Positions 1-8,665 of a stretch of 64,000 nucleotides of DNA are shown here, in pieces; position 1 is the stretch's first letter; each line of letters starts with the position of its first letter. A model generated the notes under the pieces. That model was not told where the DNA came from and did not search any database. It was given only the letters and a program-made list of their open reading frames with translations. The stretch is from TMED26 sp002694075 (GTDB lineage: Bacteria; Pseudomonadota; Alphaproteobacteria; Thalassobaculales; Thalassobaculaceae). The DNA is taken from assembly GCA_036160575.1 (NCBI GenBank), contig JAYYDT010000006.1:11645-75644 (forward strand), given 5' to 3'. Position numbers and translations under genes: made by a program.

Positions 1-1
1 C

Positions 2-202
2 GACTGGTGGAACACCCTGCATCAACCGGCCAGCGTGTTGAAAATCGACGGGCCGGCGATCGATCCGTCGATGTTGTTGCCGCTGTTTTTGATGGCCGGT
101 GGCATGAAAGCCTATTTCCTGGCGGTGGTGATCCTGCGTATGCGCGCCCGCCTGTTGGCCCGCCGCGTACGCGCTCTGCGCCTGGCGGCGGTGGGGGGCT
201 AG
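2..202 (+). CDS. ccmC: CcmC, heme exporter protein C (C-terminal fragment)
   Basis: The reading frame is open from the window edge to a TAG at 200-202 and gives the last 66 residues. It begins DWWNTLHQPASV, the conserved periplasmic Trp-rich stretch of CcmC near its last transmembrane helix, followed by a hydrophobic segment (LLPLFLMAGG) and an Arg-rich cytoplasmic tail. CcmC binds heme at the periplasmic face of the inner membrane and helps load it onto CcmE. It is the first visible gene of a ccmCDEFGHI operon, and ccmD starts 5 nt downstream. The N-terminal part lies outside the window. Confidence 0.9.
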   Translation, partial: DWWNTLHQPASVLKIDGPAIDPSMLLPLFLMAGGMKAYFLAVVILRMRARLLARRVRALRLAAVGG

Positions 203-206
203 GCCG

Positions 207-431
207 ATGGCGGGATTTTGGGAGATGGGCGGTTATGGCGCCTTTGTCTGGCCAGCCTATGGCGTGGTGGCGCTGGTAATGGTTGGGTTTTGGTTGGCCG
301 CGTGGCGCGATTTGCGCCGCCACCGGGATGAATTGGCGGCCCTTGAGGCGGCCGGCCTCGGCCGCCGCCGACCCGCCCCCGATACAGCCCCCAATAGCGC
401 CCCTCGGAACACGGGTGAGGCGCGGCCGTGA
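207..431 (+). CDS. ccmD: CcmD, heme exporter protein D
   Basis: A 74-residue protein with one N-terminal transmembrane helix (about residues 9-32, including GAFVWPAYGVVALVMVGFW) and a charged, proline-rich cytoplasmic tail. This is the usual CcmD layout, although the tail is longer than in many homologues. CcmD is a small membrane adaptor needed to release holo-CcmE from the CcmABC complex. Its position between ccmC and ccmE is the main support, because CcmD proteins are poorly conserved. Its stop overlaps the GTG start of ccmE (GTGA), which implies translational coupling. Confidence 0.85.
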   Translation: MAGFWEMGGYGAFVWPAYGVVALVMVGFWLAAWRDLRRHRDELAALEAAGLGRRRPAPDTAPNSAPRNTGEARP

Positions 432-886
432 AAGCCAAGCGGAAACGGTTGTATCTGGCCCTCGGCGGGTTGGCCCTGCTCGGCCTGGCGAGCGCGCTGG
501 TGCTCTCGGCGTTTGAGGAGAATTTGGTGTTTTTCTTCAGCCCCTCCGATCTGCAGGCCAAAGAAGTGGCGCCGGGCCAACGTCTGCGTCTTGGCGGCTT
601 GGTCGAGACCGGCAGCGTCGCGCGGGCGACCGATGGGGTCGGGGTTAGCTTTCGGGTGACCGATGGCGCGGCCACTGTGCGGGTGACCTATGACGGGATC
701 TTGCCCGACCTGTTCCGCGAGGGCCAAGGCGTGGTCGCCGAAGGCACCTTGGTCGGCGGCGTTTTCCAGGCCCGCGAGGTGTTGGCCAAGCATGATGAAA
801 ACTACATGCCGCCGGAGGTCGCCGACGCGCTCAAACGGGCCGGCCAATGGCAGGGCGGCGCGCCCGCCAAGGGGGCCGCGCAATGA
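428..886 (+). CDS. ccmE: CcmE, periplasmic heme chaperone
   Basis: A 152-residue protein starting with GTG at 428 (GTGA overlap with ccmD). It has an N-terminal anchor helix (about residues 8-29) and a periplasmic OB-fold beta-barrel. The heme-binding motif LAKHDENYMPPE is intact: His122 is the residue that forms the covalent bond to the heme vinyl group, and Tyr126 is the usual axial ligand. CcmE carries heme from CcmABCD to the CcmFH ligase. The C-terminal tail after the motif is short and Gly/Ala-rich. The stop overlaps the ccmF start as ATGA. Confidence 0.95.
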   Translation: MKAKRKRLYLALGGLALLGLASALVLSAFEENLVFFFSPSDLQAKEVAPGQRLRLGGLVETGSVARATDGVGVSFRVTDGAATVRVTYDGILPDLFREGQGVVAEGTLVGGVFQAREVLAKHDENYMPPEVADALKRAGQWQGGAPAKGAAQ

Positions 887-2907
887 TCGCCGAACTTGGC
901 CATTTCGCGATGATCCTGGCGCTCTTCCTGGCGGTCGCGCAAAGCGGGCTCGGCCTGGTTGGGGCGGCGCGCGACGACGGGGTGTGGATGGCTGGCGCCG
1001 GCGCCACCGCGATTGCTCAATTCGCCGGGCTGACGGTCGCTTTCGCGGCGCTGACCTATGGCCATGTGGTGTCCGATTTCTCATTGGCGACGGTCGCCGC
1101 CAATTCCCATTCGGCGATGCCGATGCTGTACAAGGTGACCGGCGTCTGGGGCAATCACGAGGGCTCGATGCTGCTGTGGGTGCTGATCCTGGCGCTGTTC
1201 GGCGCCGCCATCGCCCTTTTCGGTATGGCCCTGCCGGCGCCTCTGCGGGCCCGTGTGTTGGGGGTGCAGGGGTTGGTCGGGGTCGGCTTTTTGCTGTTTT
1301 TGGCGGCCACCTCCAATCCCTTCGCGCGGCTGGCGCCGGCGCCGCTGGACGGCGCCGATCTCAACCCATTGCTCCAGGACCCGGGGTTGGCCTTCCATCC
1401 GCCGATGCTGTATCTCGGCTATGTTGGCCTGTCGGTGGCCTTTTCCTTCGCCGTCGCGGCGTTGATCGAGGGCCGCGTCGACCCGGCCTGGGCGCGCTGG
1501 GTGCGACCATGGACCCTGGCGGCCTGGGTTTTTCTGACCCTCGGCATCGGGCTTGGCAGTTGGTGGGCTTATTATGAGCTTGGCTGGGGCGGCTGGTGGT
1601 TTTGGGATCCGGTCGAGAACGCCAGCTTCATGCCCTGGTTGGCGGCCACCGCCTTGCTCCATTCGGCGAGCGTGGCGGAAAAACGCGACGCTTTGAAAAG
1701 CTGGACCGTGCTGCTCGCCATCCTGGCCTTTTCGCTCAGCCTGATGGGGACTTTCCTGGTCCGTTCGGGGGTGTTGACCTCGGTGCATGCTTTTGCCACC
1801 GATCCGGAGCGTGGGGTCTTTATCCTGGTTCTGCTGGTGATCGCCATTGGCGGCGCCTTGGCCTTGTTCGCCGTGCGCGCGCCAAGCTTGCGGGGCGGCG
1901 GCCTGTTTCGCCCCATCAGCCGCGAAGGCGGCCTGGTCCTCAACAACCTGTTGTTCGCGACGGCCACGGCGACGGTCCTGCTCGGCACCCTCTACCCGTT
2001 GTTCTTGGACGCCGTCGGCGGGCCGAAAGTGTCGGTCGGCGCGCCCTATTTCAACGCCACCTTCGTGCCGGTCACCTTACCGCTGGCGATTTTGGCGGCG
2101 GTTGGCCCGATGTTGCCCTGGAAACGGGCCGATTTGGGTGCCGTGTTGAGCCGTTTGTGGATCGCCGCCGCGGCGGCCGGTGTCGCCGGCTTATGGGTGT
2201 GGTGGCGCGATACGGGCGGCCCCTTGGGCGCGGTTGTCGGCATCGCCTTCGCGGTCTGGTTGGCCTGCGGTGTGCTGATCGAATGGGGCCAGCGCCTGGC
2301 CCTGACCAGTGGCGACGCGCGCCGGATCCTTGGTCGGTTGCGCGGTTTGCCGCGCGCCGCCCATGGCATGACGCTGGCTCATCTTGGCCTCGCCGTATTC
2401 ATTTGCGGCGCGGTTGGCGACAGTTTTTGGAAACAGGAAGTGATCCGCGAGGTCAAACCGGGCGAGACCCTGACCATCGCCGATTATCAGGTGACCTTGG
2501 ACCGGGTCAGCCGCGAGCCCGGCCCCAACTACACCGCCACTGTCGCCCATTTGAGCGTGCGCGACACCGACGGCGTCCTGGTCACCCAGCTGCGCCCGGA
2601 AAAACGTTTTTACCCGGTGCAGGCCATGCCGACCACCGAGGCGGCGATCTGGTCGCGGCCGGCCGGCGACTTGTACGCGGTGATCGATGCCGGTGGCCCG
2701 CCGCGGACCGCCAGCGAGCAAAGTCAGCGACAACCCGCCGAAGCCCCGGCGCGTTGGTTGATCCGGTTGTATTTTAATCCGCTGGTGCCCTGGCTATGGG
2801 CCGGAGTGGTGATGATGGCCGCCGGCGGCGGGCTGTCGCTGACCGACCGGCGTCTGCGCGTCGGCGCCCCGGCGCGGCGCCCGGCGGTCGACCCGGCGGT
2901 GTCATGA
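883..2907 (+). CDS. ccmF: CcmF, cytochrome c heme lyase subunit
   Basis: A 674-residue polytopic membrane protein. I chose ATG 883, which overlaps the ccmE stop (ATGA) and gives the typical N-terminus MIAELGHFAMILAL; an in-frame ATG at 847 lies inside ccmE. The tryptophan-rich WWD-type heme-handling signature is present (WGGWWFWDPVEN), as is the upstream NSHSAMPMLYKVTGVWGNHEGS block with conserved His residues. The C-terminal periplasmic region precedes a final transmembrane helix. With CcmH and CcmI it ligates heme to apocytochrome CXXCH motifs. The stop overlaps ccmG (ATGA). Confidence 0.96.
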   Translation: MIAELGHFAMILALFLAVAQSGLGLVGAARDDGVWMAGAGATAIAQFAGLTVAFAALTYGHVVSDFSLATVAANSHSAMPMLYKVTGVWGNHEGSMLLWVLILALFGAAIALFGMALPAPLRARVLGVQGLVGVGFLLFLAATSNPFARLAPAPLDGADLNPLLQDPGLAFHPPMLYLGYVGLSVAFSFAVAALIEGRVDPAWARWVRPWTLAAWVFLTLGIGLGSWWAYYELGWGGWWFWDPVENASFMPWLAATALLHSASVAEKRDALKSWTVLLAILAFSLSLMGTFLVRSGVLTSVHAFATDPERGVFILVLLVIAIGGALALFAVRAPSLRGGGLFRPISREGGLVLNNLLFATATATVLLGTLYPLFLDAVGGPKVSVGAPYFNATFVPVTLPLAILAAVGPMLPWKRADLGAVLSRLWIAAAAAGVAGLWVWWRDTGGPLGAVVGIAFAVWLACGVLIEWGQRLALTSGDARRILGRLRGLPRAAHGMTLAHLGLAVFICGAVGDSFWKQEVIREVKPGETLTIADYQVTLDRVSREPGPNYTATVAHLSVRDTDGVLVTQLRPEKRFYPVQAMPTTEAAIWSRPAGDLYAVIDAGGPPRTASEQSQRQPAEAPARWLIRLYFNPLVPWLWAGVVMMAAGGGLSLTDRRLRVGAPARRPAVDPAVS

Positions 2908-3431
2908 AACGCGCGCTCGCTCTGGTGCCGATGGCGGTGGCGGCGGCGGTCGCGGTATTTTTTTATCTGGGCCTCGGCCGCGATCCGGCGGCGTTGCCTT
3001 CGGCCTTGATCGACCGACCGGTGCCGGCCTTCGAGCTGCCGCCTTTGCTCGCCGACCGCCCCGGTCTGGCCAAGGGCGATTTGGTTGGCCAACCTCATTT
3101 GGTCAATGTGTTCGCCTCCTGGTGTCTGCCGTGCCGGGCCGAACATCCGGTGATCAGCGACCTCGCCGACAGCGGCGCGGTCCAGGTGGTGGCGATCAAC
3201 TACAAGGACAAACCAGCGGACGCGCGCCGCTGGCTGACCGAGTTGGGCAATCCCTATGCCCGGATCGGCGTCGATGAAAGTGGCCGGGTGGCGATTGACT
3301 GGGGGGTCTACGGGGTGCCGGAAACCTATCTGGTGGATGCCGCCGGGCAGATTCGCTATCGCCATGTCGGGCCGCTCACGGCGGCGGTGGTGCGCGGCGA
3401 ATTGTTGCCGCGTTTGGCGGCCCTGCGATGA
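2904..3431 (+). CDS. ccmG: CcmG/DsbE, membrane-anchored thiol:disulfide oxidoreductase
   Basis: A 175-residue thioredoxin-fold protein. ATG 2904 overlaps the ccmF stop and is followed by a signal-anchor helix (about residues 5-24). The active site is WCLPC (Cys74, Cys77), and the later segment GVYGVPETYLVD contains the cis-Pro loop. CcmG is the reductant that keeps apocytochrome heme-binding cysteines, and CcmH, reduced in the periplasm. It sits inside the ccm operon, and its stop overlaps the ccmH start by 4 nt. Confidence 0.95.
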   Translation: MKRALALVPMAVAAAVAVFFYLGLGRDPAALPSALIDRPVPAFELPPLLADRPGLAKGDLVGQPHLVNVFASWCLPCRAEHPVISDLADSGAVQVVAINYKDKPADARRWLTELGNPYARIGVDESGRVAIDWGVYGVPETYLVDAAGQIRYRHVGPLTAAVVRGELLPRLAALR

Positions 3432-3928
3432 GGTTGGTGGCGGCCACTCTGGCCTTGGCCTGGCTGGTCCTGGCGGCGGCGCCGGCCGCGGCGGTCCGCC
3501 CCGACGAGGTGCTTTCCGATCCGGCCTTGGAACGCCGTGCCCGCGCGCTGAGCCAAAATCTGCGTTGTCTGGTCTGTCAAAATCAATCGATCGACGACAG
3601 CGACGCGGGGCTGGCGCGCGACCTCCGCCTTTTGGTGCGCGAACGTCTGACGGCCGGTGACGACGACGCCGCCGTGATCGACTTCGTGGTCGCGCGGTAC
3701 GGCGATTATGTGCTGCTGACACCGCCGGTGAAACCGGCCACCTATGCCCTGTGGTTTGGCCCGCCGCTGCTGCTGGCCGCCGGTGGGCTGGTGATCTTTT
3801 TCGCCGCCCGTCGCCGCCGGACCGAAGCGTCGGAACCGGCGCCCGCCCCATTGACCGTGGCCGAGCGCGCGCGTTTGGCGCGGCTTTTGGACGGCGACGA
3901 TAACGCGCCGCCGGCGGGTCGGCCATGA
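3428..3928 (+). CDS. ccmH: CcmH, cytochrome c biogenesis thiol protein
   Basis: A 166-residue protein with a cleavable signal peptide (cleavage likely after AAPAAA). The family signature LRCLVCQNQSI is present with redox Cys47 and Cys50, followed by the helical-bundle domain, a C-terminal transmembrane helix (about residues 104-124) and a cytoplasmic Arg-rich tail. CcmH reduces apocytochrome c thiols, or forms mixed disulfides with them, and works with CcmF and CcmI in the ligase. The start overlaps the ccmG stop and the stop overlaps ccmI. Confidence 0.95.
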   Translation: MRLVAATLALAWLVLAAAPAAAVRPDEVLSDPALERRARALSQNLRCLVCQNQSIDDSDAGLARDLRLLVRERLTAGDDDAAVIDFVVARYGDYVLLTPPVKPATYALWFGPPLLLAAGGLVIFFAARRRRTEASEPAPAPLTVAERARLARLLDGDDNAPPAGRP

Positions 3929-4776
3929 GCGCGCTATTTTGGCTGGCGACGGCGGTGTTGGCGCTCGCTTTGATGGCTCTGGTGGTGGCTGGCTTGCGCC
4001 GCCCGCGAGTCCCGGTGGAGCCACCCGATCTGACCCTCTACCGCGGGCAATTGGACGAACTCGCCCGCGATTTGGCGGGCGGCCGCCTGGCGCCCACCGA
4101 CCATGCCGCAGCCCGCCTGGAGGTTGAGCGTCGGTTGCTCGCCGCCGCCGCTGCGCCGGCGCCGGCGCAGGCTGGCACCGGCCGCCGGGCGCCGCTGGCG
4201 CTGGCCTTGGCGGTGGTCATTCTGGGCGGCAGTTATGTTACCTATTTCGCCCTTGGCGCGCCGCATTTGCCGGACCGGCCCTTGGCCCTGCGCGCCGGTG
4301 AACGGGCCGCCGCCGCCGAACGCTTGCGCCAGGCGCGGATGATCGAGGACATGGTCGCCGGCCTCGCCGCGCGTCTGGCCGCGGCGCCTGACGATGTGGC
4401 CGGATGGCAGCGCCTCGGGCGATCCTACATGGTTCTGCAACGCTTCCCGGCGGCCGCCGAGGCCTATGCCAAAGCCGCCGAACTGGCGCCCGACAATGTC
4501 GATGTTCTGCTGGCCTGGGCCGAAGCGCTGTTACCGCCGGTGCGTGCGGCCGGCCCGCCGCCGGCCGGTTTCGAGGCGCTGATGGCGCGCATCGCCGCCC
4601 TCGACCCGGGCAACGCCCGCGTGCTTTTCATGCGCGGCGAGGCGGCGGCGCGTGGCGGCCGGCCGGCCGAAGCCCGGCGGTTGTGGCAACGTCTGCTGGC
4701 CCGTCTGCCGGTGGACTCGCCCCTGCGCGGGCCGTTGGAGGCGCGGGTGGCGGCGTTGCCGGCGACCGATCAGTAA
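3925..4776 (+). CDS. ccmI: CcmI, cytochrome c maturation apocytochrome chaperone
   Basis: A 283-residue protein with two N-terminal transmembrane helices (about residues 1-24 and 92-112), an intervening cytoplasmic loop, and a periplasmic TPR domain (WQRLGRSYMVLQRFPAAAEAY and following repeats). In alphaproteobacteria CcmI (CycH) binds the C-terminus of apocytochrome c and delivers it to CcmFH. It is the last gene of the ccm operon. Its TAA stop overlaps the 3' end of the convergent RTX gene by 7 bp, so no intergenic terminator can separate the two. Confidence 0.92.
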   Translation: MSALFWLATAVLALALMALVVAGLRRPRVPVEPPDLTLYRGQLDELARDLAGGRLAPTDHAAARLEVERRLLAAAAAPAPAQAGTGRRAPLALALAVVILGGSYVTYFALGAPHLPDRPLALRAGERAAAAERLRQARMIEDMVAGLAARLAAAPDDVAGWQRLGRSYMVLQRFPAAAEAYAKAAELAPDNVDVLLAWAEALLPPVRAAGPPPAGFEALMARIAALDPGNARVLFMRGEAAARGGRPAEARRLWQRLLARLPVDSPLRGPLEARVAALPATDQ

Positions 4777-5483
4777 CCGCCGTCGCTCTCGTCCTCCAGG
4801 TCGAGGGTCAAGGTGACCGCCGCCGGATCGCTGAACAAGCTGGTGGTCACATTGGCGGCGGCGATGCCGGTCAAGGTCACGGTTTGGCCGCCTAAGGTCA
4901 GCACCGCGCTACCGCCGTCGGCGGTGACGGTAACCGCGCCGCTGAGGTTGAGTTTGTCCGCCGACATTTCAAAATCGGCGATCCGGTCGTCACCGAAACT
5001 GCCGCCAAAGCCGAAAGTGTCGGCGCCATCGCCGCCGCGCAAGGTGTCGTCGCCGCGGTTGCCCCAGATTTCATCGGCGCCGGCCTCGCCCAGCATGGAG
5101 TCATCGCCCTGACCGCCATAGAGGGTGTCATTGCCGCCGCCGCCGGCCAGGTAGTCGGCGCCTTTGTTGCCATAGGCCAGATCCGCGCCAAGTTCGGCGT
5201 ACAAGGTGTCGGCGGCCTGGCCGCCGTAAATGGTGTCGCCATCGATGCCGCCCCAAACCGTGTCGGCGCCTTGATTGCCATAGATCAGGTCGCCGCCGGC
5301 GCCGCCGATCAGTTGATCGTCGCCGCCCTGGCCGAATAGCCAGTCGGTGCCGCTGCCGCCGACCAAGTAGTCGTCGTCACCGCCGCCATAAAGAGCCGAA
5401 ACGGCGGCTTCGGCGGCGGCGAAGGTCTGGGCGCCAGTGTCCCCCCAAAGATCGTAATCGATGCTCCAGTCTTCGAAAAACAT
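4770..5483 (-). CDS. Small RTX (hemolysin-type calcium-binding repeat) protein
   Basis: A 237-residue protein starting at ATG 5483, 6 nt after a GGAG ribosome-binding site; a longer open frame upstream looks non-coding. Residues of about 35-155 are tandem GGxGxDxLx nonapeptides (GGSGTDWLFGQGGDD, GGDGADTFGF), which bind Ca2+ as a parallel beta-roll. The C-terminal 80 residues (DRIADFEMSADKLNL onward) resemble the M10/RTX C-terminal secretion region, ending in an acidic tail. No N-terminal signal peptide is visible, consistent with type I export. No catalytic domain is seen and no export genes are adjacent. The repeats also shorten to degenerate forms (GNQGAD, GNKGAD). Confidence 0.88.
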   Translation of the reverse strand: MFFEDWSIDYDLWGDTGAQTFAAAEAAVSALYGGGDDDYLVGGSGTDWLFGQGGDDQLIGGAGGDLIYGNQGADTVWGGIDGDTIYGGQAADTLYAELGADLAYGNKGADYLAGGGGNDTLYGGQGDDSMLGEAGADEIWGNRGDDTLRGGDGADTFGFGGSFGDDRIADFEMSADKLNLSGAVTVTADGGSAVLTLGGQTVTLTGIAAANVTTSLFSDPAAVTLTLDLEDESDGGY

Positions 5484-5745
5484 ACGTGCTCCGATTGCCG
5501 TGGCGGTAAAGAAGATACTTTCCGCCTGGAGATATCGCGGTCGCCGGCCGTGGCAAGCCACGCCGCGCCGAAAAAGGCGCCGGTCAGGATTGAGCGGCGG
5601 CGCGCGGCCGGGGGCGATTTTCCGCTTGTCCTGGCGGCCTGGATGCCCAATCTTCAGCGCAAGAGGTCGATCCGGCCGCCCGCCGCGATCCCCGAAAAAC
5701 TTCCGTGCGCGCCGCGCGCGGTCCCCGAACGCGAAAGGAAACACC

Positions 5746-7191
5746 ATGATTCGCAAGACCGACTTCTTCATTGACGGGCGCTGGGTGGCGCCGACCAAGC
5801 CCCATGACTTCGAGGTCATCAACCCGGCCGATGAAAACCCCTACGCGGTGATTTCGCTGGGCGGCGAGGCCGACCTCGACAAAGCCGTCGCCGCCGCCCG
5901 CGCCGCGTTTCCGGCGTGGAGCCAAACCGACCACGCTGAGCGCGTCGCGCTGTTGGAAAAACTGGCCGAGATTTACGCTCGCCGCAGCGACGAAATGGCC
6001 GAAGCCATTTCCACCGAAATGGGCGCGCCGATCAAACTCGCGACCAACGCCCAGGCGGCCGCCGGCCTTGGCCATATCAAAGCCTTCATCCGCGCCCTCA
6101 AAGACTTTAACTTCGAGGGGCAACTGCGCGACGACACACCGGATGAATATCTGATCCACGAGGCGATTGGCGTGTGCGGCCTGATCACGCCGTGGAACTG
6201 GCCGATGAACCAGGTCACCTTGAAAGTGGTGCCGGCGGTCGGGGTCGGTTGCACGGTGGTCCTCAAACCGTCCGAAATCGCGCCGATGTCGTCGATGCTG
6301 TTCGCCGAAATGATGGAAGAGGCCGGTTTCCCGGCCGGGGTCTTCAACCTGGTCAATGGCGACGGGCCGACCGTCGGCGAGGCCATGAGCCATCATCCCG
6401 ACATCGACATGATGAGCTTCACCGGCTCGACCCGGGCCGGCGTCGCGGTCACCAAGGCGGCCGCCGAGACGGTCAAGCGGGTGGCCCTGGAATTGGGCGG
6501 TAAAGGCGCCAACATCGTCTTCGCCGATTGCGATGTCGCCCGCGCGGTCAAGCGCGGCGCCCTGCATTGCTTCAACAACACCGGTCAGTCCTGTAACGCG
6601 CCGACGCGCATGCTGGTCGAAAGCTCGGTCTATGACGAGGCCGTCGAGGTGGCCCGCCAGACCGCCGAGGCGACCGCCGTCGGCCAGCCGGCCGAGGAGG
6701 GCAACCACATCGGGCCGCTGGTCTCCGAGGTGCAGTTCGAGAAGGTGCAGGACCTGATCCAGGCCGGCATCGACGAGGGCGCGCGCCTGGTCGCCGGCGG
6801 CACCGGCCGGCCGGAAGGCTTCAACCGCGGCTATTTCGTGCGGCCGACGGTGTTCGCCGACGTCAACAACGACATGCGCATCGCGCGTGAGGAGATTTTC
6901 GGCCCGGTGCTGTCGATCATCCCGTTCGAGGGCGAGGACCAGGCGGTCGAAATCTCCAACGACACCAGCTATGGCCTGACCGATTACGTGCAAAGCGGCG
7001 ACAACGCGCGCACTCAGCGCGTCGCCCGCCAACTGCGCGCCGGCATGGTCCAGGCCAATGGCGCCGGCCGCGCCAGCGGCAGCCCGTTCGGCGGCTATAA
7101 ACAATCCGGTAACGGCCGCGAGGGCGGCGAGCATGGCTTCATGGAGTTCTTGGAAGTCAAAGCCGTCTCGGGCTGGACGACCACCAGCTAG
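5746..7191 (+). CDS. NAD(P)-dependent aldehyde dehydrogenase family protein
   Basis: A 481-residue ALDH-superfamily enzyme. ATG 5746 has an AGGA ribosome-binding site and gives the normal N-terminus (MIRKTDFFIDGRWV). Catalytic residues are in place: Glu249 in the ELGGKGAN motif and nucleophile Cys283 in NNTGQSCNAPTRM. The cofactor region (TPWNWPMNQ, KPSEIAP, FTGSTRAG) and the EEIFGPVLS motif are intact. It would oxidise an aldehyde to its carboxylate; the substrate cannot be read from sequence. It is transcribed divergently from the RTX gene, with about 260 bp between them. Confidence 0.92.
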   Translation: MIRKTDFFIDGRWVAPTKPHDFEVINPADENPYAVISLGGEADLDKAVAAARAAFPAWSQTDHAERVALLEKLAEIYARRSDEMAEAISTEMGAPIKLATNAQAAAGLGHIKAFIRALKDFNFEGQLRDDTPDEYLIHEAIGVCGLITPWNWPMNQVTLKVVPAVGVGCTVVLKPSEIAPMSSMLFAEMMEEAGFPAGVFNLVNGDGPTVGEAMSHHPDIDMMSFTGSTRAGVAVTKAAAETVKRVALELGGKGANIVFADCDVARAVKRGALHCFNNTGQSCNAPTRMLVESSVYDEAVEVARQTAEATAVGQPAEEGNHIGPLVSEVQFEKVQDLIQAGIDEGARLVAGGTGRPEGFNRGYFVRPTVFADVNNDMRIAREEIFGPVLSIIPFEGEDQAVEISNDTSYGLTDYVQSGDNARTQRVARQLRAGMVQANGAGRASGSPFGGYKQSGNGREGGEHGFMEFLEVKAVSGWTTTS

Positions 7192-7246
7192 GCCGGCGGG
7201 CGAAACCTAACGATCCTTGAAAATGGCCTTTAAAAAGGGCCTTGAA

Positions 7247-7277
7247 AAAGGGGCGGCACCCGATGTGTCGCCCCTTT
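7247..7277 (-). terminator. Rho-independent terminator, probably bidirectional
   Basis: A 9-bp perfect stem, AAAGGGGCG (7247-7255) with CGCCCCTTT (7269-7277), lies between the convergent aldehyde dehydrogenase and GFA genes. On the minus strand the stem is followed by a T-rich tail (TTTTTCAAG region), so it best fits termination of the GFA transcript. It can also stop the plus-strand message. Confidence 0.7.
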
Positions 7278-7292
7278 AACTTCGCCGCCAGC

Positions 7293-7697
7293 TTAGCCCG
7301 GCCGGCGATGATGGCTTGGAACGCCATCGGGGATGTGGTGATAGGGCTGCTGGTCGATGGTGAAAATCGCCATCTGCGGCTGAAAGCCCGAGGGATCGTC
7401 CAAGGTCCCGATTTTGATGATAAAGGAGCCTGGCCGCGCCGGGCTGCGGGTGCCGATGGCGGTGCCGCAGGTGCCACAGAAAAAGCGGGTCACCGGCCGC
7501 TCCAGATCGCCGCGCGCGAAGCTCGCCGGTTCGCCCTTGGTGAAACGGAAACCGTCTTCCGGGACCACCATGATGGCGTTCGGGTTGCCGCCGGTGATGT
7601 ACTGGCATTCCCGGCAATGGCATTGTAACTGGCCCTGTGCCGGGTGTTCGGAAACATAGCGAATTTCGCCGCAATAGCAGCCGCCCTCGATGGCCAT
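7293..7697 (-). CDS. GFA-family zinc protein (glutathione-dependent formaldehyde-activating-like)
   Basis: A 134-residue protein beginning MAIEGGCYCGEIRY, with an excellent AGGAGGT ribosome-binding site just upstream of ATG 7697. Three zinc-binding clusters typical of the GFA (Mss4-like) fold are seen: CYCG, CHCRECQ and FCGTCGT. Members include Gfa and many uncharacterised S-lyase-like proteins, and the specific reaction is unknown here. It is followed on the minus strand by a hairpin terminator. Confidence 0.9.
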   Translation of the reverse strand: MAIEGGCYCGEIRYVSEHPAQGQLQCHCRECQYITGGNPNAIMVVPEDGFRFTKGEPASFARGDLERPVTRFFCGTCGTAIGTRSPARPGSFIIKIGTLDDPSGFQPQMAIFTIDQQPYHHIPDGVPSHHRRPG

Positions 7698-7744
7698 GTC
7701 GAACCTCCTGATATGGGTGCCGGCCCAATCGGCGCGGCGGGCCG

Positions 7745-8476
7745 TCAAAATACCTCGTTAAACGGCCGCAGGTCGATCTCAAAACTCCACGCCGAAGGAT
7801 GCTGCAGGTGCAATTGCCAATAGGCCTCGGCGATCGCCGCCGGGCTCAGCAATTCGTTCTCGCCGGCGCTGTCCTGATCCTTAGGCAGGCGTTTGCGGCG
7901 GATCGCCCCCTCGACCCCGCCGTCGATGATGACATGGCCGACATGCACGCCCTTTGGGCCGTATTCGCGGGCCAGACCGGCCGCCGCCGCGCGCAGCGCC
8001 GCCTTCGCCGCCGCGAAGGCGATGAACGGCGGGCGCGCTTTGATCGAAGCGGTGGCGCCGGTGAACACAAGGGTGCCGCCGCCCGTGGTAGCCATTCGAT
8101 TGGCCGCCGCTTGGCCGGCGATGAAACCGCCGAGACAGCAAATCCGCCAGGCCTCCTCGAAAAACGCGGCCGGCATGTCGGCGGTGGTGTGGCGAAAGGA
8201 GTTGCCGGCGTTATAGGCGGTAAAGTCGAGGCGGCCGTCGCGGCCGTCGACGGCGGCGAACAGATCGCCGATCCGATCGCTGTCGGCGAGGTCGACGACA
8301 TGGCCCTCGGCGCTGCCGCCGGCGGCTTCGACCGCCGCCACCAGGTGGTCGAGTTTTTCGGCCGTGCGGCCGGCGGCGATGACATGGTGGCCGGCCGCCG
8401 CCGCCCGCAGGCAGAGCGCGCCGCCGATGCCGTCGACGGCGCCGACACCGAGGATCAAGGCGAGGGAACGGGACAT
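7745..8476 (-). CDS. Short-chain dehydrogenase/reductase-like protein lacking the catalytic Tyr
   Basis: A 243-residue Rossmann protein with a GxxxGIG-type cofactor motif (GVGAVDGIGG, residues 10-19) and NAG at 99-101. In the YxxxK position the sequence is FAAAK, so the catalytic Tyr is Phe164 while Lys168 is kept. Ser is present in the preceding TGATAS strand. A GAGGT ribosome-binding site precedes ATG 8476. NAD(P) binding is likely, but normal SDR alcohol/ketone chemistry is doubtful. It is upstream of, and probably co-transcribed with, the GFA gene. Confidence 0.88.
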   Translation of the reverse strand: MSRSLALILGVGAVDGIGGALCLRAAAAGHHVIAAGRTAEKLDHLVAAVEAAGGSAEGHVVDLADSDRIGDLFAAVDGRDGRLDFTAYNAGNSFRHTTADMPAAFFEEAWRICCLGGFIAGQAAANRMATTGGGTLVFTGATASIKARPPFIAFAAAKAALRAAAAGLAREYGPKGVHVGHVIIDGGVEGAIRRKRLPKDQDSAGENELLSPAAIAEAYWQLHLQHPSAWSFEIDLRPFNEVF

Positions 8477-8665
8477 GGGTGAAACCTCACAAATGGAACG
8501 CGATGGGAGGCCAGCCTAGCGCGGCGGCGGCGCCAGACAATCACCCGATGATCATGGCACCCGTGACAAGAAGGATTGACCGCCGCGCCGGGGCGGTCGA
8601 GACTGGCCGCCGAACCGCTGGCCGTCCGGGCCGGCCCTAGACCATCTGACCAAGCGAGGAAGGCC

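Noticed and set aside
4770..5483. Tandem repeats suggestive of a CRISPR or satellite array
   Set aside because: The periodicity is 27 bp and codes for RTX nonapeptides; there are no identical repeats with unique spacers.
5461..5745. N-terminal extension of the aldehyde dehydrogenase in the open frame from 5461
   Set aside because: The extension has no family similarity and ATG 5746 has both a ribosome-binding site and the normal N-terminus.
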